Positions 34,633 to 43,126 of a DNA stretch of 55,160 bases are shown in pieces. The translations under genes were made by a program, and so were the position numbers. Origin of the DNA: Chromatiales bacterium (GTDB taxonomy: Bacteria; Pseudomonadota; Gammaproteobacteria; JAGRCI01); assembly GCA_020445565.1 (NCBI GenBank), contig JAGRGI010000035.1:1-55160 (forward strand), given 5' to 3'. Numbering within the stretch: position 1 is the stretch's first letter; each line of letters starts with the position of its first letter. Below the pieces are notes generated by a model. The model was given only the letters and a program-made list of their open reading frames with translations. It made no database searches and had not been told where the DNA came from.

Positions 34633-35955
34633 TCAGCTTTGGTGAAGTTTCGATGCCATGCCCGTCAGACGCCGTCGATCGAGCTTACCGGCGGCGCTGA
34701 GCGGGAGACGGTCTACCCGAAACACCCATTTGGGTCGCCAGTACGGTGGCAGATGGCGGCGACACCAGGTGTCCACACCAGCGGCATCGCAGGTGCCGCG
34801 GTAGACCAGCACACAAACCTGGCCCCATTGCGCGTCCGCAAGGTAGGTGATCGCGGCTTCGCTAAGGCAGGAGCAGTCGGCCAGGGCAGCTTCTATCAGC
34901 TCGGGATGCAGGGTTTCCCCACCGCTTTGGAAGGCGTGATCGGCACGCCCGAGGAGTTGCAGATGCCCCTGGGAATTGAAACGGCCCAGGTCGCTGGTGC
35001 AGAAACTGCCATCGCTGCCCAGACCCGTTCCGGGGCGTAGACCGGGCTCGGCGTAGCCGAGCATGATGGTGGGGCCGCTCAGCTGGATTCGGCCGTCGGC
35101 GTTCAACCCTATACGGGTCTCGGGCAAGGCCATGCCGTCCATGCAAACCATGGCACAACTCTCACTCATGCCGTAACTGGTGTGAACCGGCCAACCCAGG
35201 TTGGTGGCCCGTTGCAGCAACGTAGTTGGAACGTGTGCTCCGCCAACCAGCACGCAACGCAGATTCTCTGGCGCCGTGTGTGCCGACTCAACCAGCCTTG
35301 CCAATTGGGTCGGCACCAGGGAAACGTGGGAAATGCGGGGGTCTCGCAGGGCCGTCGTCAGCTCTGCGGTGTTTGTCGGTTGGAGAACGTGGACCAGTGA
35401 CCCGGCGAGAAGTCCGCGGTATATCGCCGCCAAACCGCCGATATGGTGGCAGGGCAAGGGGATCAGCCAGCCGTCCTGGTCATCCAGGTTTGTGAGCTGC
35501 GCGCCCAGGCGGGCCGCGGCCATGATCTGCCCTGCGCCCAGCATCGCCACCCGCGTATGGCCGCCGCTGCCGCCCGTCGCCACAAGCAGTCGAACGGGGG
35601 ACGGTGACGTTGGGTGTTGTGATGCGCTGCGCTTGAGCCGGAACCCGTCAGGGTGAATATGCAGCGTCTGGCCGATACCGCATTGGCCGAGCAGTTCCTC
35701 ACATTGCGGGTGGTTCCTGGGCAGCGGCAGTGCGGCGATATCGAGCCGATGGGCCGCCAGCAGGGTCATGATCAGCGAAGTTTGATCGTCAGCCAGGATA
35801 GCCAACGGCAGCTCGGGATCGAGGCCCGTATCAAGGAGGCGTGCAGCGATGTTCTCCACCAGCGCCGGCAGATTTTTGCTGTCGTAGTGGTGCTGCCCAA
35901 GTTGCAGGCGAGCGCGGGCGTTTCGTAATCGGCAAAGCAGCGAGCCTTCGGACAT
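34633..35955 (-). CDS. AMP-forming acyl-CoA ligase, MenE-like
   Basis: 440 residues, ATG at 35955 (a GTG two codons upstream is possible). ANL-superfamily enzyme: the phosphate loop is diverged (ATGGSGGHTRVAML, no Lys), but YGMSESCAMVC, TSDLGRF, the hinge LGRADHAFQSGGE and the catalytic-lysine motif LPLSAAGKLDRR are intact. Size and the compact N-terminal domain resemble o-succinylbenzoate-CoA ligase (MenE) of menaquinone synthesis. Its position before the rhodanese-psr genes would suit menaquinone supply for a psrC-type subunit, but no other men gene is in the window. Another small aryl-CoA ligase is the alternative. Confidence 0.72.
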   Translation of the reverse strand: MSEGSLLCRLRNARARLQLGQHHYDSKNLPALVENIAARLLDTGLDPELPLAILADDQTSLIMTLLAAHRLDIAALPLPRNHPQCEELLGQCGIGQTLHIHPDGFRLKRSASQHPTSPSPVRLLVATGGSGGHTRVAMLGAGQIMAAARLGAQLTNLDDQDGWLIPLPCHHIGGLAAIYRGLLAGSLVHVLQPTNTAELTTALRDPRISHVSLVPTQLARLVESAHTAPENLRCVLVGGAHVPTTLLQRATNLGWPVHTSYGMSESCAMVCMDGMALPETRIGLNADGRIQLSGPTIMLGYAEPGLRPGTGLGSDGSFCTSDLGRFNSQGHLQLLGRADHAFQSGGETLHPELIEAALADCSCLSEAAITYLADAQWGQVCVLVYRGTCDAAGVDTWCRRHLPPYWRPKWVFRVDRLPLSAAGKLDRRRLTGMASKLHQS

Positions 35956-36009
35956 GGGCACACTATCGCGCGCCTCTGCGCTTGCGGCAAGCGCCTCGGA
36001 CGAACTGGC

Positions 36010-39000
36010 TCAAGGCGTGGTGTCGGCTAAGCGGCCGGTGTTTTCGGTGACGAAGCGCGCCAGTTGATCCGGGTCCAGCGGACGGCTGAAATGAAACCCC
36101 TGCAGGCAGGGACAGCCGCGGCGGCGAAGGAACTCCACCTGCTCTGGGGTTTCCACACCTTCGGCGATCACGTTTAGCTTCAGGCTTCGGGCGATGGCGA
36201 GTATGGCCTCTGTCAGTGAGGCATCGTTGGGGTCATCGGGGAGATCCTTGACGAAGGAGCGGTCGATTTTCAAGGTGCTGACCGGAAAACGCTTGAGATA
36301 GGCCAACGAGGAGTAACCGGTGCCGAAATCGTCCAGCGAGATACGAATACCGAGCCTGCGTACACCATCTATCCATTGGCGAATTCGGTCGCTGTTGCCG
36401 ATCAGCACACTCTCGGTGATCTCCAACACCAGGAGTTTTGCCGGTATACCGTAGGCCCGCATGATGCGCTCGATATGTTTGGGGGCCATTTTGGGGTCAT
36501 TCAACTGCCTTGCGGATACGTTTACCGAGACGTAGAAAGGCGGCAACGCCATTTCCCGCCAGCGAGCCAGCTGTGCACAGGCATTTTGCAGGACCCAAAG
36601 CCCTATGCTTGGCATCAGTCCGCCTTCTTCGGCCAGCGGAATGAACGTGGCGGGCGAGATCGGGCCCATTTTCGGGTGGTTCCAGCGCAGCAGGCATTCT
36701 GCCCCGTGCATATACCCGGTCTCGGCATTGACGATGGGTTGGAATTGCAGGTGGAACTGATTGCCGTCCAGGGCACTACGCAATTCGATCTCCAACTGCA
36801 TGCGTCTGCCTACGTAACCGTCTGTTTCCGGGTGGTAGAAGCAATAGACTCCGCGTCCGGCGGCCTTGGCCCGGTGCAAGGCCAGGTCGGCGAAGCGTAT
36901 CAGGGTGGCAGGATCGTCCGAGTCGGCGGGATACAGGCTGATGCCGATACTGGCACCGATAAATGCCTGCTGCGTTTCCAGGCTGAAGGCACGGGACAAC
37001 TCGCGGATGAGGTGGTCGCTGACTGTGGCGGCGGTTTTTTCGCTTTCGACGTCGGTCAGGATGATTGCGAACTCGTCCGCGCCCAGACGTGCCACGGTAT
37101 CGGTGGCTCGCAGCAGGCGGTTGATCCGGTCGGCCGCCTGGGCGAGCAGGTCATCGCCCAGCTGATGGCCGAAGCTGTCGTTGACCAGCTTGAAGCGGTC
37201 CAGGTCGATATGCAACAGGGCAAAGGGCAGGCCGGATCGTTCCGCGGAGGCCACCGCCCGGGAGAGTCGATCACGAAACAGATAGCGATTCGGCAAACCG
37301 GTAAGTGCATCGTATTGCGCCTGCCAGCGGATTTTCTCCTCGGCCTCCTTGCGGTGGCTGATGTCGCTGAACACGGCAATATGGTTGACCGGCTGGCCTT
37401 GTTTGTCGCGCACCAGGGTCAGGGACAGCCACTCCGGATAGATCTCGCCGTCCTTGCGCCGATTCCATATCTCGTTCTCCCAGTGACCACTTGCATACAA
37501 ATCCTGCCACATCTCACGGTAGAACGCCGGTGTCTGTCTGCCGGAGCTGAGCATCGAAGGGTTCGAACCCAGGACGTCGTTCGCTTCATAGCCGGTGATG
37601 CGGGTGAAGGCGGGATTGACCATGACGATCCGATTGTCTTCATCGGTTACCGCGATGGCTTCGGTTGTGGCAGCAAGGACTGCCGCTGAAAGGGATAATT
37701 GTTCTTCGGTCTCCTTGCGGACGGTGATGTCTTCGGTAACGGCGACGAACTCCCGAACGTTTCCGCTTCGGTCGCGTACCGGCGAGATGGACACGGAGGC
37801 CCAAAACGTGGACTCGTCCTTGCGGCAGTTGCGCATCTCGCCACGCCATTGTTTGCCTGACCGGATGGTTCGCCAAATTTCCCTGTTCAGCTTCTGAGAG
37901 GCTTCACCGGGAGTGAGAAATCTCGGATCGCGTCCCATGACTTCTTCGGCGAGAAAACCGGTGATCTCCTCGAAGTGGGGATTGACGTACAGAATTTGCC
38001 CGCGTCGGTCGGTTATGGTGACGCCCACGGGGCTTTGTTCCACGGCGCGCGACAGGCGACGAAGCTGGTCTTCGGTGTGTTTGGCGGTGCTGATATCCAC
38101 CTGAATGAGCGCGCGGCCGCCGTCTTGGGTTCGGTTTTGGCTGATTTGCAGCCAGCGTTCATCGGGCAGCCGGCAGGTGATTTGCCGATCATCGCCGGCG
38201 TGGGCCGACAAGCGGCTCAGATAACCTTGGGATTCGGCCGCGTTGGCGCTGTCGAGCTGCTCCAGGGTTTGCCAGGAAACGCCAGGTTTGAGGTGATCGC
38301 GCAACCAGGGGTAATGCTCGCCGAAGCGCCGATTGTTCAGCACCAGGTGGTTGTTGGCATCGAACAGGGCGAACCCCTCGGTAGTGCTTTCTACCGCATC
38401 GCGCAACTTCTCGAACGTGCTGCGCGCCAGTTGGTTGGCCCGGCGCAGGTGCAGCAGGGTAAGCAGCAGACCGATAAAGAGGGCGATGACCAGACCCACC
38501 AGCTCCATATTCTGTAACCGGGTGCGATCGGCCAGGCGTTCGAAGTAATGGGCATGGGCGATATGCAGGGTGCGCAGCTCATGGGCCGGTGCTGCCTCGA
38601 AGTATTCGGCCAGCAGGCGGTCGAGTCGGTCGCGCACCGCCAGATTGGTGTGTACGTGAAAGAGGATATGGTTCACTCCCCCTTCTTGGTGTTTGAGGGC
38701 GGTCAACGCCGGATCTTGCAGCAGCTGGTGCAGCTCAAGCCGATGTCGCGGTGAGGGCAGCAGATTGTGCTGCTGCACACTCACCAGAATGGCTTGCATG
38801 AGGGCCTGCTGTTGGGCGTCCACCTCGGGCTGGACGCTCTCGACCGCCTTTGGAAGGTAGCTGAGGCTGTTCCTTAAAATGGCCGCCTGAAATTTGATTC
38901 GCTCCAGAATCTCCAGTTTCAAATCCACGCGTTGCAGATAGTTGTTCACGGCCTCAAGAAGATCGGCTTCGCGCAGCCCCATATCTTGCCGCAGACGTTG

Positions 39001-39255
39001 ACTGGCGAGGCGGAACTGGCGGGACAGTTCGGTGATACCGTCCAGATTCGGCAGTTGCAGGTTGACCAGACGCAGGGTCATATTGTCAAGGGATTGGTCT
39101 GTCTGAACCAGTTTGGCAAGATTTTCCCCGACATTTTGATGGTCATTCGTCGTGCCCGGCACCGCCGGGGCGCACGCGCTCAGGCTCAGGCAGCAGAGGC
39201 CGATCAGCGCCGCGATGCGCAAAGTCACGAAGAACCTGTCGACGTCGCCGGTCAC
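36010..39255 (-). CDS. membrane PAS-GGDEF-EAL cyclic-di-GMP signalling protein
   Basis: 1081 residues, GTG start overlapping the stop of the upstream gene (GTGA). N-terminal hydrophobic segment with a lipobox-like LSAC, a ~215-residue helical periplasmic region, TM (~250-272), then three PAS domains (~285-400, 405-520, 525-640), GGDEF (~650-810) and EAL (~830-1070). The GGDEF signature is changed to GADEF (RLGADEFAI); the EAL signature reads ECL (AECLLRW), but the other EAL ligands are intact (LEITES, DDFGTGYSS, KIDRSF, AEGVET). Phosphodiesterase activity is more likely than synthesis. Coupled to the MauG/CCP gene, so a periplasmic redox or peroxide signal is a reasonable guess. Confidence 0.88.
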   Translation of the reverse strand: MTGDVDRFFVTLRIAALIGLCCLSLSACAPAVPGTTNDHQNVGENLAKLVQTDQSLDNMTLRLVNLQLPNLDGITELSRQFRLASQRLRQDMGLREADLLEAVNNYLQRVDLKLEILERIKFQAAILRNSLSYLPKAVESVQPEVDAQQQALMQAILVSVQQHNLLPSPRHRLELHQLLQDPALTALKHQEGGVNHILFHVHTNLAVRDRLDRLLAEYFEAAPAHELRTLHIAHAHYFERLADRTRLQNMELVGLVIALFIGLLLTLLHLRRANQLARSTFEKLRDAVESTTEGFALFDANNHLVLNNRRFGEHYPWLRDHLKPGVSWQTLEQLDSANAAESQGYLSRLSAHAGDDRQITCRLPDERWLQISQNRTQDGGRALIQVDISTAKHTEDQLRRLSRAVEQSPVGVTITDRRGQILYVNPHFEEITGFLAEEVMGRDPRFLTPGEASQKLNREIWRTIRSGKQWRGEMRNCRKDESTFWASVSISPVRDRSGNVREFVAVTEDITVRKETEEQLSLSAAVLAATTEAIAVTDEDNRIVMVNPAFTRITGYEANDVLGSNPSMLSSGRQTPAFYREMWQDLYASGHWENEIWNRRKDGEIYPEWLSLTLVRDKQGQPVNHIAVFSDISHRKEAEEKIRWQAQYDALTGLPNRYLFRDRLSRAVASAERSGLPFALLHIDLDRFKLVNDSFGHQLGDDLLAQAADRINRLLRATDTVARLGADEFAIILTDVESEKTAATVSDHLIRELSRAFSLETQQAFIGASIGISLYPADSDDPATLIRFADLALHRAKAAGRGVYCFYHPETDGYVGRRMQLEIELRSALDGNQFHLQFQPIVNAETGYMHGAECLLRWNHPKMGPISPATFIPLAEEGGLMPSIGLWVLQNACAQLARWREMALPPFYVSVNVSARQLNDPKMAPKHIERIMRAYGIPAKLLVLEITESVLIGNSDRIRQWIDGVRRLGIRISLDDFGTGYSSLAYLKRFPVSTLKIDRSFVKDLPDDPNDASLTEAILAIARSLKLNVIAEGVETPEQVEFLRRRGCPCLQGFHFSRPLDPDQLARFVTENTGRLADTTP

Positions 39256-40250
39256 TGCCCGTCCCTGGGTATTTCGCCAGCCAGACTGACGATGAAGGCA
39301 ACCAGCATGCGTACGTCTTCGGCGGAGATTTTTCTCCCCAACTGGTAGAACGTCATCGTTTCAATCGCCTCATTCAAGGTTGCCGCGCTGCCGTCGTGGA
39401 AGTAGGGGGCGCTGGCCGAGGCCATGCGCAGGCCGGGGACCTTGAATACGAATCGGTCGTCCGGGTTGCCGGTCACATTGAACCGCCCCAGATCTGACGG
39501 GCGTTTACGACCGCGGCCTTCGAAGGAGTCGCCATAGGCGCCCAGGTAGGAGTAGAGGTTCCCGCCGACATTGATACCGTTGTGGCAGGCGGCACAGCCG
39601 TAGTCCAGAAACAGGTGATAGCCGGCGACCGCGTTCGCGTCGAGGTGTGGGTTCTCTCCACGCAGCCAGCGGTCGAATGGGCTGTTGGTGCTGATCAGGG
39701 TGCGTTGGTAACTGGCGAGGGCGTCGCGCACCTGTTCCGCCCTGGGTTCGGTGCCGTACACCCGGTGAAAGGCCCGGAGGTATTCCGGGTTGTCGCGGAG
39801 CCTGCGCTCGATGGCTGGCCAGCCCGCTGCCGTCTGGCTTTCCGGTTGGAGGCATTCGTCGACCTGCGTCTCCAGATCGGGTGCTCGGCCATCCCAGGAT
39901 TGTGAGAGGTTGAAGCGGCTGTTGATGACGCTGGGAATGTCCAGTTTGACCCTCCGTCTCTGCGTTTCCGGCAGCGAGCGTCGATTCTTTGCACCTCCGG
40001 AGTCGACAGGATGACAGGTAGCACAGCTCGCTGATCGATCTGGCGACAATAGCGGCTCATTGAACAGCTGCTTGCCGAGAGCCGCCTTTGCCGGTGCCTG
40101 ACCGTGGCGTTGTGGAACCGGCACGATGATCTGTGTGGTGGCGGGGGACTGGTCTGCCGAGGGCCGCTCCTCGGTTTGCGCTTGTGCGCTGATAGGGGGG
40201 CAGAACAGTAGCAAAAGGGTTCCGAACAACAGGGGACTCAAGGGCTTCAT
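39252..40250 (-). CDS. MauG/cytochrome c peroxidase-family dihaem protein
   Basis: 332 residues with a signal peptide ending ISAQAQ. Two haem c sites: CATCH (Cys76-Cys79-His80) and CAACH (Cys219-Cys222-His223). LGKQLFNEPLLSPDRSASC, FNLSQSWDGRAPDLETQ and YFHDGSAATLNEAIETM are the recurrent CCP/MauG signatures. Such periplasmic proteins reduce hydrogen peroxide or oxidise protein residues. The stop overlaps the start of the PAS-GGDEF-EAL gene. The hoxH gene ends 129 bp upstream on the same strand. Confidence 0.9.
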   Translation of the reverse strand: MKPLSPLLFGTLLLLFCPPISAQAQTEERPSADQSPATTQIIVPVPQRHGQAPAKAALGKQLFNEPLLSPDRSASCATCHPVDSGGAKNRRSLPETQRRRVKLDIPSVINSRFNLSQSWDGRAPDLETQVDECLQPESQTAAGWPAIERRLRDNPEYLRAFHRVYGTEPRAEQVRDALASYQRTLISTNSPFDRWLRGENPHLDANAVAGYHLFLDYGCAACHNGINVGGNLYSYLGAYGDSFEGRGRKRPSDLGRFNVTGNPDDRFVFKVPGLRMASASAPYFHDGSAATLNEAIETMTFYQLGRKISAEDVRMLVAFIVSLAGEIPRDGQ

Positions 40251-40379
40251 GTAGCGTCCGGCGGTTGAATCGAGACGAACGGCCGAATACAGAGTCGTAG
40301 CGGCGCGAAGACGGGAAAGTCATCGGCCGCCGGGGATGAAATCTTGAGCAGGTTCGGAAAAAACGAAGGATGGTGCCGT

Positions 40380-41870
40380 TCAGGCCAGTTCGCAGCTTCC
40401 CCTGGAATTTCGCTCCAGGCGATTGAGCAGTCGGCCGTTGCAGTCGAGCAGTTCCAGGGACAGCGGCATCTTGCCGACGGCGTGGGTGGCGCAGGACAGG
40501 CAGGGGTCGTAGGCGCGAATGGCCACTTCGATATGATTGAGCAGGCCCTCGGTCAGTTCATGACCGTCGAGGAATTCCCTGGCCACGGCCCGGATGGATT
40601 CGTTCATGGCCTGGTTGTTGTTGGTGGTGGAGACGATCAGGTTGGCCTTTTCGATCAGGCCCTGCTCGTCGATTCGGTAGTGGTGAAACAAGGTGCCGCG
40701 AGGCGCTTCGATCACGCCGATGCCTTCCTGTCGGGGCTCTCCGCGGAGTTGCAGCTCTCCGCCGAGGATGTCCGGGTCCCGCAACAGGCCGACGATGGCC
40801 TCGGCGCAGTGCAATAGTTCGATCATGCGTGCCCAGTGGTAGGCCAGCGGCGCGCGGATGGGGTGGCCCGCGGCGTCCTGGGCGAGGAATTCCCGGCGTT
40901 GCGCCTCGGCCAGGGGGGTGGCGATCTGGTCACAATTGTTGACCCTGGCCAGCGGACCGACCCGGTACCAGCCGTCTTCCCGCCCCAGGGTGATCAAGAA
41001 GGGGAATTTCATGTAGGTCCAGGGCTTGATGCCCTCGCGGATGAACTCGGCATAGTCGTCGCAGGGGGCCTGGTCGAAGATCATACAGCCGGAGTCGTCG
41101 CGGGTGCGCAGACTGCCATCATAGATCTCCAGGTTGCCGTCGCTGTCCACCAGGCTCAGCCAATGGGAATCGATACGTCCGAAACGGTCGTGGAATGCCG
41201 AGTTGGCGACATACAGGCGCTTGACCAGATCCACTGCGTCGCGGCTCCAAGCCAGTACTTCGTCGGTCTGGCGCAGCAGGTAGTCGCGATCTTCCCGGCT
41301 AAGGGCCTTGTTCACTCCGCCGGGTACCGCCAGCGTCCCGTGTACGCGTTTGCCGGAGACGACGCGTATTACCTCCTGGCCGAACTTGCGCAGTTTCACC
41401 CCTTTGAGAGCAATGTCCGGGTGGTCCGCAATCACACCGACGATGTTGCGATGGCTGACCTCATCCTCGAAACCGAACAACAGGTCCGGGGAGCTGAGGT
41501 GAAAGAAGTGCACGGCGTGGGATTGCAGGGTCTGGCCAAAATGGATCAACCGGCGGATCTTCTCGGCCGTGGGGGGAAGCTGCCGGACCCCGACCAGGGC
41601 GTCGACGGCCTTGGCGGCGGCCAGATGATGGGAAACCGGGCAGATGCCGCACAGGCGTTGTACCAACACCGGCACCTCCCAATAGGGTCGGCCCTGGATG
41701 AACTTTTCGAAGCCCCGGAACTCGACGATATGCAGTCGCGCCTGCTGGATGTGCTCGTCCTCGTCCAGCAACAGTGTGACCTTGCCATGGCCCTCGACGC
41801 GGGTCAGGGGTTCGATGACCACCCGTTTGAGCGTTTCCGGGTGCTCGGCGGTTTCCAGATCGTGGTTCAT
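40380..41870 (-). CDS. hoxH: NAD-linked [NiFe] hydrogenase large subunit HoxH
   Basis: 496 residues from the ATG at 41870; the frame is open further up but that overlaps hoxY. Catalytic subunit carrying the Ni-Fe(CN)2CO centre. L1 motif RLCGICPVSHHLAA and L2 motif DPCLSCATHAVG supply the four cysteine ligands. The ~26 residues after CATHAVG include the tail that a HoxW-type protease would remove. hoxY lies 2 nt upstream. No maturation (hyp, hoxW) gene is in the window. Cytoplasmic, reversible H2 oxidation. Confidence 0.95.
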   Translation of the reverse strand: MNHDLETAEHPETLKRVVIEPLTRVEGHGKVTLLLDEDEHIQQARLHIVEFRGFEKFIQGRPYWEVPVLVQRLCGICPVSHHLAAAKAVDALVGVRQLPPTAEKIRRLIHFGQTLQSHAVHFFHLSSPDLLFGFEDEVSHRNIVGVIADHPDIALKGVKLRKFGQEVIRVVSGKRVHGTLAVPGGVNKALSREDRDYLLRQTDEVLAWSRDAVDLVKRLYVANSAFHDRFGRIDSHWLSLVDSDGNLEIYDGSLRTRDDSGCMIFDQAPCDDYAEFIREGIKPWTYMKFPFLITLGREDGWYRVGPLARVNNCDQIATPLAEAQRREFLAQDAAGHPIRAPLAYHWARMIELLHCAEAIVGLLRDPDILGGELQLRGEPRQEGIGVIEAPRGTLFHHYRIDEQGLIEKANLIVSTTNNNQAMNESIRAVAREFLDGHELTEGLLNHIEVAIRAYDPCLSCATHAVGKMPLSLELLDCNGRLLNRLERNSRGSCELA

Positions 41871-41872
41871 AG

Positions 41873-42409
41873 TCAGTCGTAGTGTATCTGCGTGTAGGGC
41901 AGGCGGATGGCCTGACCGCTGAGCAGTTCCTGTAAGAAGGTCCAGATGGCGTCGCCGCTGGGCGGGCATCCAGGTAGGAAGTGATCCACCTGAACCACTT
42001 CATGTATTGGGTAGACCTTGTCCAGCAGCAGGGGAATCTCCGGGTCGTTGGGGATCTGGCCCTGGTCCAGCCCCATGCCGTCCAGATAGGACTCGGCAAG
42101 AATTTCTTGCAGACTGAACTGGTTGCGCATGGCCGGAATGCCGCCATTGATGGCACAGGCCCCCAGCGCCACCAGCGCCTTGCACTGCTGGCGGAACGCC
42201 CGCAGCACTTCCACGTTTTCCGCATTGGCACAGCCGCCCTCGATCAGGCCCACGTCACAGGGGCCGATAGCCTTGATGTCGGTCAGCGGGGTGCGATCGA
42301 AATCCACGTGCCGGACCAGTTCGAACAGCCGTTCGTCGATGTCCAGAAACGACATGTGACAGCCGAAACAGCCGGCCAGGGAGGCCGTGGCGATGCGTGG
42401 TCTAGTCAT
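41873..42409 (-). CDS. hoxY: NAD-linked [NiFe] hydrogenase small subunit HoxY
   Basis: 178 residues, the short small-subunit class without signal peptide, as in cytoplasmic NAD-linked enzymes. Cysteines for the proximal [4Fe-4S] cluster are visible in GCFGCHMSFLD, EGGCANAEN, LGACAINGG and LPGCPPSGDAIW. It transfers electrons from HoxH to the diaphorase subunits. It starts 8 bp inside the end of hoxU. Confidence 0.95.
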   Translation of the reverse strand: MTRPRIATASLAGCFGCHMSFLDIDERLFELVRHVDFDRTPLTDIKAIGPCDVGLIEGGCANAENVEVLRAFRQQCKALVALGACAINGGIPAMRNQFSLQEILAESYLDGMGLDQGQIPNDPEIPLLLDKVYPIHEVVQVDHFLPGCPPSGDAIWTFLQELLSGQAIRLPYTQIHYD

Positions 42410-43124
42410 CGCGCGTTTCCTCTGCCTGAATCACGTCGCCGACCACGCTTACCGGGCGTTGGTCATACAGGCGCTGGCCAATGGGGCGGTCATAGCCGCG
42501 ATGCTTGATGAGTATCGCCCCCACCGGACAGACATGGGCGGCCTTGTCGTGGACGCTCATATCGGTGTCTCCCAACTTGCCGCTGGGGGAGTCGACCAGC
42601 AGGTGTGCCTTGATGCCTCGACCGCCGATGGCAAAGATGCTCTTACCGTCGACCTCCCGGCTGGCGCGAACGCAGAGTTCGCAAAGGATGCAGCGGCCAT
42701 AGTCGATGGCGAGGTCCGGGTGGCTTGCGTCCACATGTCGACGCGGGAAGAAGTGAGGCAGTTCCGGAGCCAGCATTTCGCAGTAATAGGCCACGGCCTG
42801 AAGCTGGCAGGCGCCGCTTTTCTCGCAGCCGGGACAAACATGATTGCCCTCCACGAACAACATTTGCAGTAAGCCGTTGCGCAGCTCGCGCAATTCATCG
42901 CTGGCGCATTCCACCTTGGCGCCCTCGCTGGCGGGAAAGGTACAGGCGGCGACGAAGCGTCCATCCGCACGCACAGTACAGACCCGGCAACTGCCGTGTG
43001 GGCGGAACTCCGGGTTATGACACAAATGGGGGATGTACTGCCCGGCCGCCAGGGCGGCGTCCATGATGGTCTGGCCCGATTCGAAGGGGATGGGCACGCC
43101 ATCGATCTGAAAATAGGCGGTCAT
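42402..43124 (-). CDS. hoxU: hydrogenase diaphorase iron-sulfur subunit HoxU
   Basis: 240 residues. ATG 43124 is used; a TTG two codons upstream overlaps the hoxF stop and is possible. [2Fe-2S] ferredoxin domain (PHLCHNPEFRPHGSCRVC, later AAC), a His-Cys cluster (NHVCPGCEKSGACQLQ) and a [4Fe-4S] site (CILCELCVRAS with CPVGAI). This is the NuoG-N-like electron wire between HoxF and HoxY. The coding overlap with hoxY indicates coupled translation. Confidence 0.94.
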   Translation of the reverse strand: MTAYFQIDGVPIPFESGQTIMDAALAAGQYIPHLCHNPEFRPHGSCRVCTVRADGRFVAACTFPASEGAKVECASDELRELRNGLLQMLFVEGNHVCPGCEKSGACQLQAVAYYCEMLAPELPHFFPRRHVDASHPDLAIDYGRCILCELCVRASREVDGKSIFAIGGRGIKAHLLVDSPSGKLGDTDMSVHDKAAHVCPVGAILIKHRGYDRPIGQRLYDQRPVSVVGDVIQAEETRDD

Positions 43125-43126
43125 GG

